Source of the DNA: Chitiniphilus purpureus
Lineage (GTDB): Bacteria; Pseudomonadota; Gammaproteobacteria; Burkholderiales; Chitinibacteraceae
Length of the DNA: 64,000 nucleotides
Direction: 5' to 3'
Assembly (NCBI RefSeq): GCF_025642115.1
Contig: NZ_CP106753.1
Location: forward strand, 2,937,501-3,001,500
The stretch's first letter is position 1, and each line of letters starts with the position of its first letter. Below the pieces are notes generated by a model. It ran no database searches. It was given only the letters and a program-made list of their open reading frames with translations, and was not told where the DNA came from. Positions 9,119 to 18,813 of this stretch are shown piece by piece. A program made the translations under genes and the position numbers.

Positions 9119-9160
9119 GCCCAAAGCCTGCATTTTGCCAATCGGTAAAGGAGATTTTCA

Positions 9161-10057
9161 ATGTTCATCCACAATAAGCGCCTGCAATATACCGTGCGCG
9201 TGGCCGGCTCCAATCCGGGTCTTGCCAACCTGCTCCTGGAACAGTTCGGCGGGCCGCAGGGCGAACTTGCCGCGGCGATGCGTTACTTCACCCAGGCGAT
9301 CAGCGAAGACGATCCGGGCCGCAAGGACATGCTGCTCGATATCGCCACCGAGGAGCTGAGCCACCTTGAGGTGATCGGCAGCCTGGTGGCCATGCTCAAC
9401 AAGGGCGCCAAGGGGCCGCTTGCCGAAGGGATCGACCGCGAAGCCACGCTGTACCGCGAGATCACCGGCGCCGGCAACGACAGCCACGTCACCCAGGTGC
9501 TCTATGGCGCAGGTGCGCCGTTGACCAATTCCGGCTCGGTCCCCTGGACCGCTGCCTATATCGATACCATCGGCGAGCCGACCGCCGACCTGCGTTCCAA
9601 TATCGCCGCCGAGGCACGCGCCAAGATCGTGTACGAACGCCTGATCGCGCTGACCGACGACCCGGGCGTGAAGGAAGCACTGGGCTTTCTGATGACCCGC
9701 GAGATCGCACACCAGAAGTCGTTCGAGAAGGCGCTGTACGCCATCGAACCCAACTTCCCGCCCGGCAAGCTGGCCGGCGACCCGCGCTTTGCCAACGTGT
9801 ATTTCGATATGTCGCAAGGCGAGGGCGATGTCCATGGACCGTGGAACGACCAGAGCGAATTCCAGGTGATCTCGGATCGCGCGCAGCAAGGCGCGGTCGA
9901 TGGTGGCGACGGCAGTGCCAGTGTCGGCCTGACCGACCATGAAGCCGAAACCCTGGAAGCCGCGGCGGCCCGAACCCAGTCCAATCCCACCGCCAAGCCG
10001 ATCACGGGTGCGGATCTGGGCTCGACCCTCTCGGGCGGCCCGGGACGACTGCAATAG
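9161..10057 (+). CDS. Manganese (non-haem) catalase
   Basis: Breaks down hydrogen peroxide with a di-manganese centre in a ferritin-like four-helix bundle. All five expected metal ligands are visible: E35, E65 and H68 (EELSH), E151 (AAEARAKIVYE) and H184 (REIAHQKSFEKAL). The length of 298 residues is usual. The C-terminal 60 residues are Gly/Ser/Asp-rich and probably flexible. The start is fixed by AAAGGAGA seven bases upstream. Transcription probably starts from the sigma-54 promoter at 9103-9118, unlike the OxyR or RpoS control usual for catalases. Confidence 0.95.
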   Translation: MFIHNKRLQYTVRVAGSNPGLANLLLEQFGGPQGELAAAMRYFTQAISEDDPGRKDMLLDIATEELSHLEVIGSLVAMLNKGAKGPLAEGIDREATLYREITGAGNDSHVTQVLYGAGAPLTNSGSVPWTAAYIDTIGEPTADLRSNIAAEARAKIVYERLIALTDDPGVKEALGFLMTREIAHQKSFEKALYAIEPNFPPGKLAGDPRFANVYFDMSQGEGDVHGPWNDQSEFQVISDRAQQGAVDGGDGSASVGLTDHEAETLEAAAARTQSNPTAKPITGADLGSTLSGGPGRLQ

Positions 10058-10169
10058 CCTGACATGCGGGCGGCAGGCGCCGCCCGCCATTGCGTTGCCT
10101 GCATCCGCCCCCATCTACGCGGTATCACCTGCAGCCACATTCGCCGTCGACCGGCACCCCGCCCACCCA

Positions 10170-11636
10170 ATGAAACACACCTTTCCCGATCTGCCATTGG
10201 CCCCGCGTTTCGCCGGGCTGCCCGCCACGTTCCATTCGCAGGTCCGCAGCACGCCGCTGCCCCAGGCCAGGCTGGTTGCCTGGAACACGGGCCTGGCCGA
10301 GGAATTGGGGCTGGATCCCGACCCCGCACACCATGCGCATCTGGCGCAGCTCCTGGGCGGCAACGCCGCGCTGGCCGGTTATCCGCAGCTTGCAAGCGTG
10401 TACAGCGGACATCAATTCGGCGTGTGGGCCGGGCAACTGGGAGACGGCCGCGCCATGCTGCTGGCCGAGATCGCCACACCGCAGGGCATCCGCGAGTTGC
10501 AACTCAAGGGCGCGGGCCAGACGCCGTACTCGCGCCATGCCGACGGCCGGGCGGTGCTGCGCTCGTCGATCCGCGAATACCTGTGTTCCGAGGCCATGCA
10601 TGCGTTGGGCATTCCCACCACGCGGGCCCTGGCACTGGTGAGCAGTCCGCAACCGGTGCGGCGTGAAACGATCGAGACCGCCGCGGTGGTCACACGCGTG
10701 GCGCCCAGCTTCCTGCGCTTCGGCCACTTCGAGCATTTCTACCACCGTGCTCAACACGACGCGCTGCGCACGCTGGCGGACTGGGCCATCACCCATTTCT
10801 TCGCCGGGTGCCAGGATGCAGCCAACCCCTACGCGGCGCTGCTGCAGGCGGTGACGGCGCGCACCGCCGCGCTGATCGCACAGTGGCAGGCGGTGGGCTT
10901 TTGCCACGGGGTGATGAACTCGGACAACATGTCACTGCTGGGGCTGACACTGGACTACGGCCCGTTCGGCTTCATGGATGGCTTTGATGCCGGCCATATC
11001 TGCAACCATTCCGACACCCACGGCCGCTATGCCTACGATGAGCAACCGCATATCGGGCTGTGGAACCTGCAATGCCTAGCGCAGGCGCTGCTGCCACTGA
11101 CCGGGCAGGCTGCCGCGGTCGAGGCACTGCAAAGCTACGAAGCGCACTTTCATGCAGCCTTCGGCGAGGCGCTGCGGCGCAAGCTGGGGTTGCTCGCCTG
11201 GCGCGAGGCCGACTGGACACTCGCCGCCGGCCTGATGGAACTGATGCAGGCTGCCCATACCGACTGGACCATCGGCTGGCGCGCGCTCTCGACGCTGCCC
11301 GCGCATGGGCCCGCCCCTGATGCGCTGCGCGACCTGTTCCTCGATCGCGCAGGGTTCGATGCCTGGACTGCCGCCTACCAGGCTCGCCTGGTCGACGAAG
11401 GCAATCTGGACGATCGCGCGCGCGCGGCGCGGATGGACGCGGCCAATCCCAAGTACGTGCTGCGCAACCATCTGGCCGCACAGGTGATCCAGGCAGCCGA
11501 GCAAGGGGACTACGCCCCGCTTGTGCGGCTGCACGACTGCCTTGCGCAGCCGTTCGACGATGCGCCACAGTACCAGGAATATGCCGCCCTGCCGCCTGAC
11601 TGGGCCGCCACGCTGTCGGTATCCTGCTCGTCCTGA
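10170..11636 (+). CDS. selO: Protein adenylyltransferase SelO (YdiU/UPF0061)
   Basis: SelO is a pseudokinase-fold enzyme that transfers AMP from ATP to Ser/Thr/Tyr of target proteins and is linked to oxidative stress. The 488-residue size matches bacterial SelO. Visible hallmarks are YSGHQFGVWAGQLGDGRA, LKGAGQTPYSRHADGRAVLR and the metal/AMP region CHGVMNSDNMSLLGLTLDYGPF. The C-terminus ends SVSCSS, the conserved position where eukaryotic SelO has selenocysteine and bacterial YdiU has cysteine. The ATG at 10170 is preferred; the frame is open further upstream but overlaps the Mn-catalase gene. No strong ribosome site is visible. Confidence 0.93.
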   Translation: MKHTFPDLPLAPRFAGLPATFHSQVRSTPLPQARLVAWNTGLAEELGLDPDPAHHAHLAQLLGGNAALAGYPQLASVYSGHQFGVWAGQLGDGRAMLLAEIATPQGIRELQLKGAGQTPYSRHADGRAVLRSSIREYLCSEAMHALGIPTTRALALVSSPQPVRRETIETAAVVTRVAPSFLRFGHFEHFYHRAQHDALRTLADWAITHFFAGCQDAANPYAALLQAVTARTAALIAQWQAVGFCHGVMNSDNMSLLGLTLDYGPFGFMDGFDAGHICNHSDTHGRYAYDEQPHIGLWNLQCLAQALLPLTGQAAAVEALQSYEAHFHAAFGEALRRKLGLLAWREADWTLAAGLMELMQAAHTDWTIGWRALSTLPAHGPAPDALRDLFLDRAGFDAWTAAYQARLVDEGNLDDRARAARMDAANPKYVLRNHLAAQVIQAAEQGDYAPLVRLHDCLAQPFDDAPQYQEYAALPPDWAATLSVSCSS

Positions 11637-11830
11637 TTCCCCGCTGATCGTCATGTCAACCGGGTACAGAGGCCCGGCGTTATCGTCAGCCTGCCGTGCC
11701 ATTGGCGCAGTCCAGCGCCGGCGGCTGTCGCGTGCGTTACAGCGCCCGCCGGTGCTGCCACAATCCCCGGCGGCGCCCGGTACGCATCAGCCTGCCCCAT
11801 CCCGCGACGATCAGAATCACAGGAATTTCC

Positions 11831-13096
11831 ATGCCTTTCACTTTCCCCGGCCGTCTTCACCGGTTGAAACGTTTCCGTTGGTGGCTGCTGGCGTTGGCGT
11901 TGCTGGCCGGCGCGTTGTTCTGGTGGTACCAGAGCGGCAACAAACCGCAAACCCCGGAGGTGCTGACAGCACCTGTCACACGTGGCGATCTGGAAGTCTC
12001 GGTACTGGCCACCGGCGTGATCGAGGCTTCGAAGCAGGTGGACGTGGGGGCACAGGCTTCGGGTCAGGTCACCCACCTGGCCGTCAAGCTGGGTGACCGT
12101 GTGGGCAAGGGTGACCTGCTTGCCGAGATCGATCCCACCTTGTCGCAGAATGCGTTGCAGGAGGCCCAGGCAGCACTGGACAACCTGCTGGCGCAGCAGA
12201 ACGCCGCGCAGCTGGAACTCAAGCTGGCCGAGCAGGAGCACCGCCGGCAGACCGAGATGCTGGCCGCCGATGCCACCGCACGCAAGGAAGCCGAGGACGC
12301 CGCGCTGCAACTGGGCATCCGTCGCGCCCAGGCCGCGCAGATCGCGGCCCAGATCCGGCAGACGCAAATCAGGCTGGACAGCGCGCGCGCCAATCTGGGC
12401 TATACCCGCATCCTTGCCCCGATGCAGGGCGAGGTGGTGTCGATCACCACCAAGGAAGGCCAGACTGTGATCGCCACGCAGCAGGCGCCGACCATCCTGA
12501 CGCTGGCCAACATGGATCTGGTCACCGTGCGCGCCCAGGTGGCCGAAGCCGACGTGACACGGCTCAAGGCCGGCATGCCGGTCTATTTCACCGTGCTGGG
12601 CGCGCCCGAGCGCAGGATCGCCGCCCGGCTGGGCGTCATCCAGCCCAAGCCTGAGACCGTCAACAATGCCATCTTCTACAACGCGCTGTTCGACGTGCCC
12701 AACCCGGACGGTCTGCTCAAGCTGCAGATGACCGCGCAGGTGTCGTTCGTGATCGATGCCAGACAGGACGTGCTGACCATTCCGGTGACCGCGCTGCTGC
12801 CGGGGAGCGATGGGGGCGCCAAGGCACGCGGCGCCGCGCCGACCACCCGCGACGGCGAGCGCCGGGGGCGCCGGCGCCCCGAGGGCGCCGGACAGCAGCG
12901 CATGGTGCGGGTGCAACAGCCGGACGGCAGCATCGCGCCGCGCCGCATCACCGTGGGGCTGAACAACAACGTGCAGGTGCAGGTACTGTCCGGGCTCAAG
13001 GAAGGTGAGCAGGTCGTCACCGGCGGCGGCCTGAACAACATCCAGACGCGCCAGCGCCAGGGCGGTGGCCCGATGGGCGGCCCGCGGATCCGCTGA
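11831..13096 (+). CDS. macA: MacA-type periplasmic adaptor of a tripartite efflux pump
   Basis: Membrane-fusion protein that links the MacB ABC transporter to an outer-membrane channel. A basic N-terminus and one membrane segment (about residues 18-34) are followed by a lipoyl/barrel-sandwich domain split by a coiled-coil hairpin (about 105-190, rich in Ala, Gln and Glu) and the beta-barrel domain. The start is set by AGGAA at 11821. Residues about 320-355, between beta-barrel and membrane-proximal domain, hold an Arg/Gly-rich stretch (GERRGRRRPEG) that I do not recall from MacA. The tail is Gly/Gln/Arg-rich. First gene of an efflux operon; macB begins 2 bases after the stop. Confidence 0.93.
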   Translation: MPFTFPGRLHRLKRFRWWLLALALLAGALFWWYQSGNKPQTPEVLTAPVTRGDLEVSVLATGVIEASKQVDVGAQASGQVTHLAVKLGDRVGKGDLLAEIDPTLSQNALQEAQAALDNLLAQQNAAQLELKLAEQEHRRQTEMLAADATARKEAEDAALQLGIRRAQAAQIAAQIRQTQIRLDSARANLGYTRILAPMQGEVVSITTKEGQTVIATQQAPTILTLANMDLVTVRAQVAEADVTRLKAGMPVYFTVLGAPERRIAARLGVIQPKPETVNNAIFYNALFDVPNPDGLLKLQMTAQVSFVIDARQDVLTIPVTALLPGSDGGAKARGAAPTTRDGERRGRRRPEGAGQQRMVRVQQPDGSIAPRRITVGLNNNVQVQVLSGLKEGEQVVTGGGLNNIQTRQRQGGGPMGGPRIR

Positions 13097-13098
13097 CC

Positions 13099-15054
13099 AT
13101 GCGCACCGAACCGCCGCTGATCGAATTGTCCGGGCTGTACCGCCGCTTTCCGGCGGGCGACAGCGAGGTCACCATCCTGGACGACGTCCACCTCACCATC
13201 GCACGCGGGGAGATGGTGGCCATCATGGGCCAGTCCGGCTCGGGCAAATCCACGCTGATGAACATCCTGGGCGGACTGGACTCGCCCAGCGCCGGCTCGT
13301 ACCGCTTTGCCGGCGTCGAGGTGGGCAGCCTGGGCGACGATGGCCTGGCCGCCCTGCGCCGCGAACATTTCGGCTTCATCTTCCAGCGTTATCACCTGAT
13401 CCCGGCGCTCAACGCGCTGGAGAACGTCGCGATGCCCGCCATCTACGCCGGCATGGACAGCGCCGCGCGCAACCAGCGCGCCGGCACGCTGCTGACCCGG
13501 CTGGGGCTCGCCGAGCGCATGCACCACCGGCCCGGCCAGCTCTCGGGTGGCCAGCAGCAGCGCGTCTCGATCGCGCGCGCCTTGATGAACGGCGGCGAAG
13601 TGATCCTGGCCGACGAGCCCACCGGCGCGCTCGATTCCAAAAGCGGCGAGGACGTGCTGGCAACGCTGAAGGAGCTGCACGCGCGCGGCCATACCGTGAT
13701 CCTGGTGACGCACGATGCGCACGTGGCCGCCCAGGCCGGACGCGTCATCGAAATCAAGGACGGGCGCATCATCGCGGACCGTGCCAATCCGGCCGGCGCC
13801 GACGTGGCCCAGGCGCGCGACCGGCCGGCACCGCCCGTGCACCCGACCGGGCTGGCGGCCAACTGGGGGCGCTTTCTCGAAGCATTCAACATGGCGTGGC
13901 GCTCGTTGGTCGCCAATCGGCTGCGCACCCTGCTGACCATGCTGGGCATCATCATCGGCATCGCATCGGTGGTCTCGATCGTAGCGCTGGGCGAAGGCAT
14001 GCAGCAATCGGTGCTGCAGAATCTCTCATCGCTGGGCGCGACCAATATCGACGTGATGCCCGGCACCGGGGTATGGGACGACCGCAGTGGCGGCGTGCGC
14101 ACGCTGCGTGAGTCGGATCTGACGGCGCTGGCGGCCGAGCCCTATGTGGAAGCGGTGACCCCGATCACGCAAAAACAGCAACGGGTGCGCTATCGCAATG
14201 CGGATGCCAACGCCAGCATCTATGGCGTGGCGCCGAGCTATTTTGAGGTGCGCGGCCAGCGACTGACCCAGGGCGCCGGCTTCAACCGGCAGGATGTGCA
14301 GCGGCAGGCGCAGGTGGCGGTGATCGGCGAATCGACCCGGCAGACCCTGTTCGGCGACGGCAATGGCCTGGGCGAGATCATCCTGGTGGGCAACGTGCCG
14401 CTGCAGGTGATCGGCGTGGCCGAAGCCAAGTCCAGCGGCTGGGGCGGTGACAGCCTGGAGGTATGGCTGCCCTACTCCACCGCCGGCAGCCGGATCTTCG
14501 GCCAGCAGCACTTCAACCGGCTGACGGTGAAGATCAAGGAAGGGCTGCCGACCAAGGCTGCCGAGGAAGCGCTGACCCAGCGCCTGCTGCTGGCACACGG
14601 CACGCAGGACTTCTTCACCCGCAACATGGAGGACATCCTCGAATCGGTCGAATCCTCCACCCGCAACATCAAGCTGTTCCTGACCATGATCGGCGTGATC
14701 TCGCTGGTGGTGGGCGGTATCGGCGTGATGAACATCATGCTGGTGTCGGTGACCGAGCGCACCCACGAGATCGGCATCCGGATGGCGGTCGGCGCGCGGC
14801 AGAGCGACATCATGCGTCAGTTCCTGATCGAGGCGATCATGGTGTGCATGGTCGGTGGCGGCATCGGCATCGCGCTGTCGCTGGGGCTTGGCGCCATCGT
14901 CGACCGGACGCTGAGCGATTTCCAGATGCTGTTCTCACTGCAGTCGATCCTGACTGCCGTGCTGTGCGCCACGCTGGTGGGCGTGGTGTTCGGCTTTCTT
15001 CCCGCGCGCCGCGCGGCGCGGCTGGCGCCGATCGAGGCACTGGCCCGCGAATGA
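13099..15054 (+). CDS. macB: MacB-type ABC transporter, ATPase fused to permease
   Basis: The N-terminal nucleotide-binding domain shows Walker A (GQSGSGKST), the signature LSGGQQQR and Walker B ([13 protein letters not shown]). A linker of about 30 residues leads to the first membrane segment, a large periplasmic domain, and three more membrane segments ending in [21 protein letters not shown]. The total of 651 residues and this order are typical of MacB, which drives export of macrolides, siderophores or peptides from the periplasm through the outer-membrane channel. It works as a dimer with MacA and the channel encoded just downstream. The pump's substrate cannot be predicted from the sequence. 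Confidence 0.95.
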   Translation: MRTEPPLIELSGLYRRFPAGDSEVTILDDVHLTIARGEMVAIMGQSGSGKSTLMNILGGLDSPSAGSYRFAGVEVGSLGDDGLAALRREHFGFIFQRYHLIPALNALENVAMPAIYAGMDSAARNQRAGTLLTRLGLAERMHHRPGQLSGGQQQRVSIARALMNGGEVILADEPTGALDSKSGEDVLATLKELHARGHTVILVTHDAHVAAQAGRVIEIKDGRIIADRANPAGADVAQARDRPAPPVHPTGLAANWGRFLEAFNMAWRSLVANRLRTLLTMLGIIIGIASVVSIVALGEGMQQSVLQNLSSLGATNIDVMPGTGVWDDRSGGVRTLRESDLTALAAEPYVEAVTPITQKQQRVRYRNADANASIYGVAPSYFEVRGQRLTQGAGFNRQDVQRQAQVAVIGESTRQTLFGDGNGLGEIILVGNVPLQVIGVAEAKSSGWGGDSLEVWLPYSTAGSRIFGQQHFNRLTVKIKEGLPTKAAEEALTQRLLLAHGTQDFFTRNMEDILESVESSTRNIKLFLTMIGVISLVVGGIGVMNIMLVSVTERTHEIGIRMAVGARQSDIMRQFLIEAIMVCMVGGGIGIALSLGLGAIVDRTLSDFQMLFSLQSILTAVLCATLVGVVFGFLPARRAARLAPIEALARE

Positions 15055-15067
15055 TCCTGAGACCGAT

Positions 15068-16459
15068 ATGAACCGTGCGATGACCCTGGCGCTGTCTCTG
15101 GCCGCCCTGCCCCTGCTGGCCGCCTGCGCCGGCGCGATCAAGGAAGCACCCGTGCCTACCCTGCCCGCCGCCTGGCAGGCACCCGCCGAACCCGGCGCAC
15201 TGGCCGCAGCCGACGATTTCTGGCGCGGCTTCGGCGATCCGCAGCTTGACGCGCTGCTGGCACGGGCGCGCAGTGACAATGCCGACCTTGCCAGCGCCGC
15301 ACTCAAACTCAGGCAGGCGGGCTACGCGCTGACGCAGACGCGCCTTGACCAGCGCCCGGACGTGGGCGTGTCGGGCAAAGTGGGCAGCAGCCGGGAGCTG
15401 CGGCACAACCGCGATCTGGGCGAAAGCTATGGTGTTTCGGCCGCACTGTCGTATGAACTGGACCTGTGGGGCCGGCTGGATGACCTGGAAAGCGCTGCCC
15501 GCTGGCGCGAGACCGCCAGCGCCGCCGACCTGCAGGGCGTCCGGATCTCACTGGAAGCCAATCTCGCCAGCCTCTACTGGCAGCTTGCGCTCAACGACGC
15601 CGAACTCGCGCTGGCCGAGGCCGACCTTGGCAGCGCGCAGCAGACGCTGGCGCTGGTGCAGTCCCGTTATCAGGCCGGCACGGTGTCCGGGCTGGATCTG
15701 GCCCAGGCCCGCCGTACGCACAGCCAGGCCGAAAGCACGCTGGCGACGACGGTGGCCACCCGCGATGCCACCCGCCGGGCGCTGACACTGCTGCTCGATG
15801 TACCGCCGCAGACCGCGCTGGGCGTGATGCCGGCCCTGCCGCAGGTGCAATGGCCCACGGTGCCGGCCGGATTGCCCTCACAGCTGCTGGCGCGGCGGCC
15901 GGATCTGGCGGCAAGCCAGGCACGCCTTGCCGCCACGCTTGTCGATACCGAGGCCAGGCGCAAGCAGTGGCTGCCCACCTTGTCGCTGACCGGCAGCCTG
16001 GGCAGCACCAGCAGCGCGTTGGCCGATCTGGTCGCCAATCCGGTCGCGGCGTTGGGGCTGGGGTTGACGCTGCCGTTCGTGCAATGGAACGAGCGTGAGG
16101 TGGCACTCAAGGTCAGCCGTGCCGACTACGAGCTGGCGGTGATCGCACATCGCCAGGCGATCCATCAGGCACTGCGCGAAGTGGAGGACGCCCTGGCGAC
16201 GCGCAGCCAGCTGGCTGCAGACAGCGAGCGCCTGCAACTGCAGCGCGACGAGGCCGCCACCGCCGAGCGCCTGACCGGGGTGCGCTACCGCGCCGGCGCC
16301 GTGGCGCTGGACAGCTGGCTGTCGGCGCAGGAGACGCTGCGTGCCGCCGAGCGCGCGCTGCTGCAGCACCGCTACCGGCGCGCCGCCAATCTGGCCACGC
16401 TGTACAAAGCCCTGGGCGGTGCCCCGACGGGTGGTCAGATGCGCGAATCTGATGTATAA
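15068..16459 (+). CDS. Outer-membrane efflux channel lipoprotein, TolC/NodT family
   Basis: A 463-residue lipoprotein with signal peptide and lipobox LLAAC (Cys about residue 20). The mature part starts with the NodT-type segment WWR/FWRGFGDPQLDALLARA and then has the two OEP repeats made of long alpha-helices (for example DLASAALKLRQAGYALTQTR and a second copy after residue 250). It completes the MacA-MacB pump and begins 13 bases after macB, so the three genes are one operon. In E. coli the channel TolC is encoded elsewhere, so a dedicated partner suggests a self-contained pump. Confidence 0.93.
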   Translation: MNRAMTLALSLAALPLLAACAGAIKEAPVPTLPAAWQAPAEPGALAAADDFWRGFGDPQLDALLARARSDNADLASAALKLRQAGYALTQTRLDQRPDVGVSGKVGSSRELRHNRDLGESYGVSAALSYELDLWGRLDDLESAARWRETASAADLQGVRISLEANLASLYWQLALNDAELALAEADLGSAQQTLALVQSRYQAGTVSGLDLAQARRTHSQAESTLATTVATRDATRRALTLLLDVPPQTALGVMPALPQVQWPTVPAGLPSQLLARRPDLAASQARLAATLVDTEARRKQWLPTLSLTGSLGSTSSALADLVANPVAALGLGLTLPFVQWNEREVALKVSRADYELAVIAHRQAIHQALREVEDALATRSQLAADSERLQLQRDEAATAERLTGVRYRAGAVALDSWLSAQETLRAAERALLQHRYRRAANLATLYKALGGAPTGGQMRESDV

Positions 16460-16489
16460 AAAGCGCATCTTCAACGCATGGAGGCCATC

Positions 16490-16699
16490 ATGAGCGTGCG
16501 CTTCAATGTGGTGCTGTCCGACGACCTCAATCGCGAGATCGACCGGGCAGCGGCCGAGGCCGAAACCAACAAGAGCGAAATCCTGCGCAAGGCGCTGCAG
16601 CTGTTCCTGGCGGCACGCGAGGGCAAACGGCGCGGCCTGAAGGTCGGGCTCGCCGACCCCGAGACCGACAAGCTGCAGACCGAGATCGTCGGCCTTTGA
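16490..16699 (+). CDS. Ribbon-helix-helix (CopG-like) protein, first gene of a small pair
   Basis: A 69-residue protein. Residues 1-45 form a ribbon-helix-helix pattern (SVRFNVVLSDDLNREIDRAA then KSEILRKALQLFL), the fold of CopG/Arc repressors and many antitoxins. The C-terminal tail KVGLADPETDKLQTEIVGL looks like a defined motif rather than a random tail. ATG 16490 is preferred over ATG 16478 because GGAGG sits 5 bases upstream. The stop TGA overlaps the TTG start of the next gene, so the two are translationally coupled. It may repress its own operon, but no operator is evident. Confidence 0.8.
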   Translation: MSVRFNVVLSDDLNREIDRAAAEAETNKSEILRKALQLFLAAREGKRRGLKVGLADPETDKLQTEIVGL

Positions 16700-16962
16700 G
16701 CACGATAGACCTCAACAACCCGCCGCCGCACCACCAGTACAACGTCTCCATCGAGCGCGAGGAGACCAGCGGTGAGCGGCGCGTGCGGCTGTTCAAGGAT
16801 GTGGCGTTGTTCAGCGTGGCCATCGGCTTTGTCGTGGCAATCGTGTGGCTGTGCTACCGCACTGTGGTCTCGGCAAGCGCCACCGCCGAGGAAAAGAAGT
16901 GGGCGATGTCGGTACTGTCGGCTGTGACGGGCGGCATCGTCGGCTACCTGGTGCGCAAATAA
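16696..16962 (+). CDS. Small membrane protein coupled to the RHH protein
   Basis: An 88-residue protein. It has a polar, Pro/His-containing N-terminal 30 residues (NNPPPHHQYNVS), one clear membrane segment (about residues 37-55, VALFSVAIGFVVAIVWLCY), a short charged loop (TAEEKKWA) and a weaker hydrophobic C-terminal helix (MSVLSAVTGGIVGYLVRK). The TTG start overlaps the TGA stop of the RHH gene, so it is made together with that protein. I do not recognise the family. A toxin/antitoxin-like or membrane-sensor pair is possible, but no function can be shown. Confidence 0.7.
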   Translation: MSTIDLNNPPPHHQYNVSIEREETSGERRVRLFKDVALFSVAIGFVVAIVWLCYRTVVSASATAEEKKWAMSVLSAVTGGIVGYLVRK

Positions 16963-17241
16963 GGCCGCGTGTGGCGGCGACGCCACGGTGACCGCACCAT
17001 GGCCTGCCCATGCTGACCTGTCGCTGCGCAAGCCGGCGGTGACCCTGACCTGGCATGCGCCGCAGCGGACGCCCCGTCACCGCAGGCGATATGGGGTGGT
17101 GACCCGTGGTCACGCTGCCGCCGGGGTTGCTCCTGCCGATAGCGCCGCTTGCGCAGGATCAGGCCGGTGGCCACGACGTCCGGCGACGATGGACGGTTTC
17201 TGCGATAATCGCGCGGTCATCCCCATCCACCCGACATCTTC

Positions 17242-18714
17242 ATGTTCGATCTCTTCAGCGGGCTCGACCCCTGGGTCGCGCTCAGCCTGGTCCTCGCGCT
17301 GACCTTCGTCCTGGCCTTCGAATTCATCAACGGCTTTCACGATACCGCCAACGCTGTCGCCACGGTGATCTACACCAAGGCGATGCCACCGCACATGGCG
17401 GTGGTGTTCTCCGGCATCTTCAATTTCCTCGGCGTGCTGCTGGGCGGGGTGGGCGTGGCCTACGCCATCGTGCATCTGCTGCCGGTGGAGCTGCTGCTCA
17501 ACGTGAATACCAGCCATGGCCTTGCCATGGTGTTCTCGCTGCTGGCCGCGGCCATCATCTGGAATCTGGGCACGTGGTACTTCGGCATCCCCGCCTCCAG
17601 CTCGCACACGCTGATCGGCTCCATCCTCGGCGTGGGGCTGACCAATGCGCTGCTCACCGGCATTCCACTGGCCGATGGCATCAACTGGAAGAAAGCGCTC
17701 GATATCGCGTTGTCGCTGGTCGTCTCGCCCACGGCGGGCTTCATCATCGCTGGCCTGCTGCTGCTGCTGCTCAAGCGCCTGATGCCCTTGTCCAAGATGC
17801 ACAAGACCCCGGAGAGGCGCCGTGAAATCGACGGCAAGAAGCACCCGCCGTTCTGGAACCGGCTGGTGCTGGTGCTCTCGGCAATGGCGGTCAGCTTCGT
17901 GCATGGCTCCAACGACGGCCAGAAAGGCATCGGCCTGATCATGCTGGTGCTGATCGGCATCGTGCCGGCCCAGTTCGTGCTGGACCTGAACAGCACCACC
18001 TATCAGATCGAACGCACGCGCGATGCCACGGTGCACCTGCGTCAGTTCTATCAGCGCAACACCAGCACCCTGTCCGGCTACCTTGCACTGGGCAGTGGCA
18101 ATACCACCGAACTGCCACGGCACTTCCGCTGCGACCCCAAGACCACCGAGGCCACCATCGCCGCCTTGCTGCTGACGCTGGACGGGGTCAAGGACTACCG
18201 CGATCTAGCACCGGAAGCGCGTTCGCAGGTGCGGCGCTATCTCTTGTGCCTGGACGACACCGCCAAGAAGGTCGGCAAGCTGCCGCAGCTGGACAACCGT
18301 GAAAAGGCGGACCTGAACAACCTGCGCCAGGACCTGACCGCGACCACCGAGTACGCGCCGTTCTGGGTGATTCTCGCCGTGGCGCTGGCGCTGGGCATCG
18401 GCACCATGGTGGGCTGGAAGCGGGTGGTCCACACGGTGGGTGAAAAGATCGGCAAGCAGGGCATGACCTACGCCCAGGGCATGTGTGCCCAGATCGTGGC
18501 CGCCACGGCCATCGGCTTCGCCAACGTATTCAGCCTGCCGGTATCGACCACCCATGTGTTGTCATCCGGCGTGGCCGGCACCATGGTGGCCAACCGCAGC
18601 GGGCTGCAGGGCGGCACCGTGCGCAATATCCTGCTTGCCTGGGTGTTGACCCTGCCCGCCACCATCGGCCTGTCGGCAGTGCTGTTCTGGCTGGCCACAC
18701 TGCTGTTCGTCTGA
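17242..18714 (+). CDS. pit: Inorganic phosphate transporter, PiT family
   Basis: A 490-residue inner-membrane protein with around ten hydrophobic segments. It carries both inverted-repeat signatures of the PiT family: FEFINGFHDTANAVATVIYT near the N-terminus and SFVHGSNDGQKGIGL in the middle, plus the PASSSHTLIGSILG and PVSTTHVLSSGVAG motifs. These carriers import phosphate (as a metal-phosphate complex) with protons. A hydrophilic loop of about 130 residues between the middle and last membrane segments is rich in charged residues. Upstream, a GATAAT box (about 17203-17208) may serve as its -10. No Pho box is recognised. Confidence 0.93.
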   Translation: MFDLFSGLDPWVALSLVLALTFVLAFEFINGFHDTANAVATVIYTKAMPPHMAVVFSGIFNFLGVLLGGVGVAYAIVHLLPVELLLNVNTSHGLAMVFSLLAAAIIWNLGTWYFGIPASSSHTLIGSILGVGLTNALLTGIPLADGINWKKALDIALSLVVSPTAGFIIAGLLLLLLKRLMPLSKMHKTPERRREIDGKKHPPFWNRLVLVLSAMAVSFVHGSNDGQKGIGLIMLVLIGIVPAQFVLDLNSTTYQIERTRDATVHLRQFYQRNTSTLSGYLALGSGNTTELPRHFRCDPKTTEATIAALLLTLDGVKDYRDLAPEARSQVRRYLLCLDDTAKKVGKLPQLDNREKADLNNLRQDLTATTEYAPFWVILAVALALGIGTMVGWKRVVHTVGEKIGKQGMTYAQGMCAQIVAATAIGFANVFSLPVSTTHVLSSGVAGTMVANRSGLQGGTVRNILLAWVLTLPATIGLSAVLFWLATLLFV

Positions 18715-18813
18715 CCCGCCTTCGCCTCGCGCCGCCGCACCGGCAGTCCGCCCCGCCCGATGGGGCGGCCGCGGCGGCGCTGATCCTACGCACCGCGGCG
18801 GGCTGCGAGGCTG

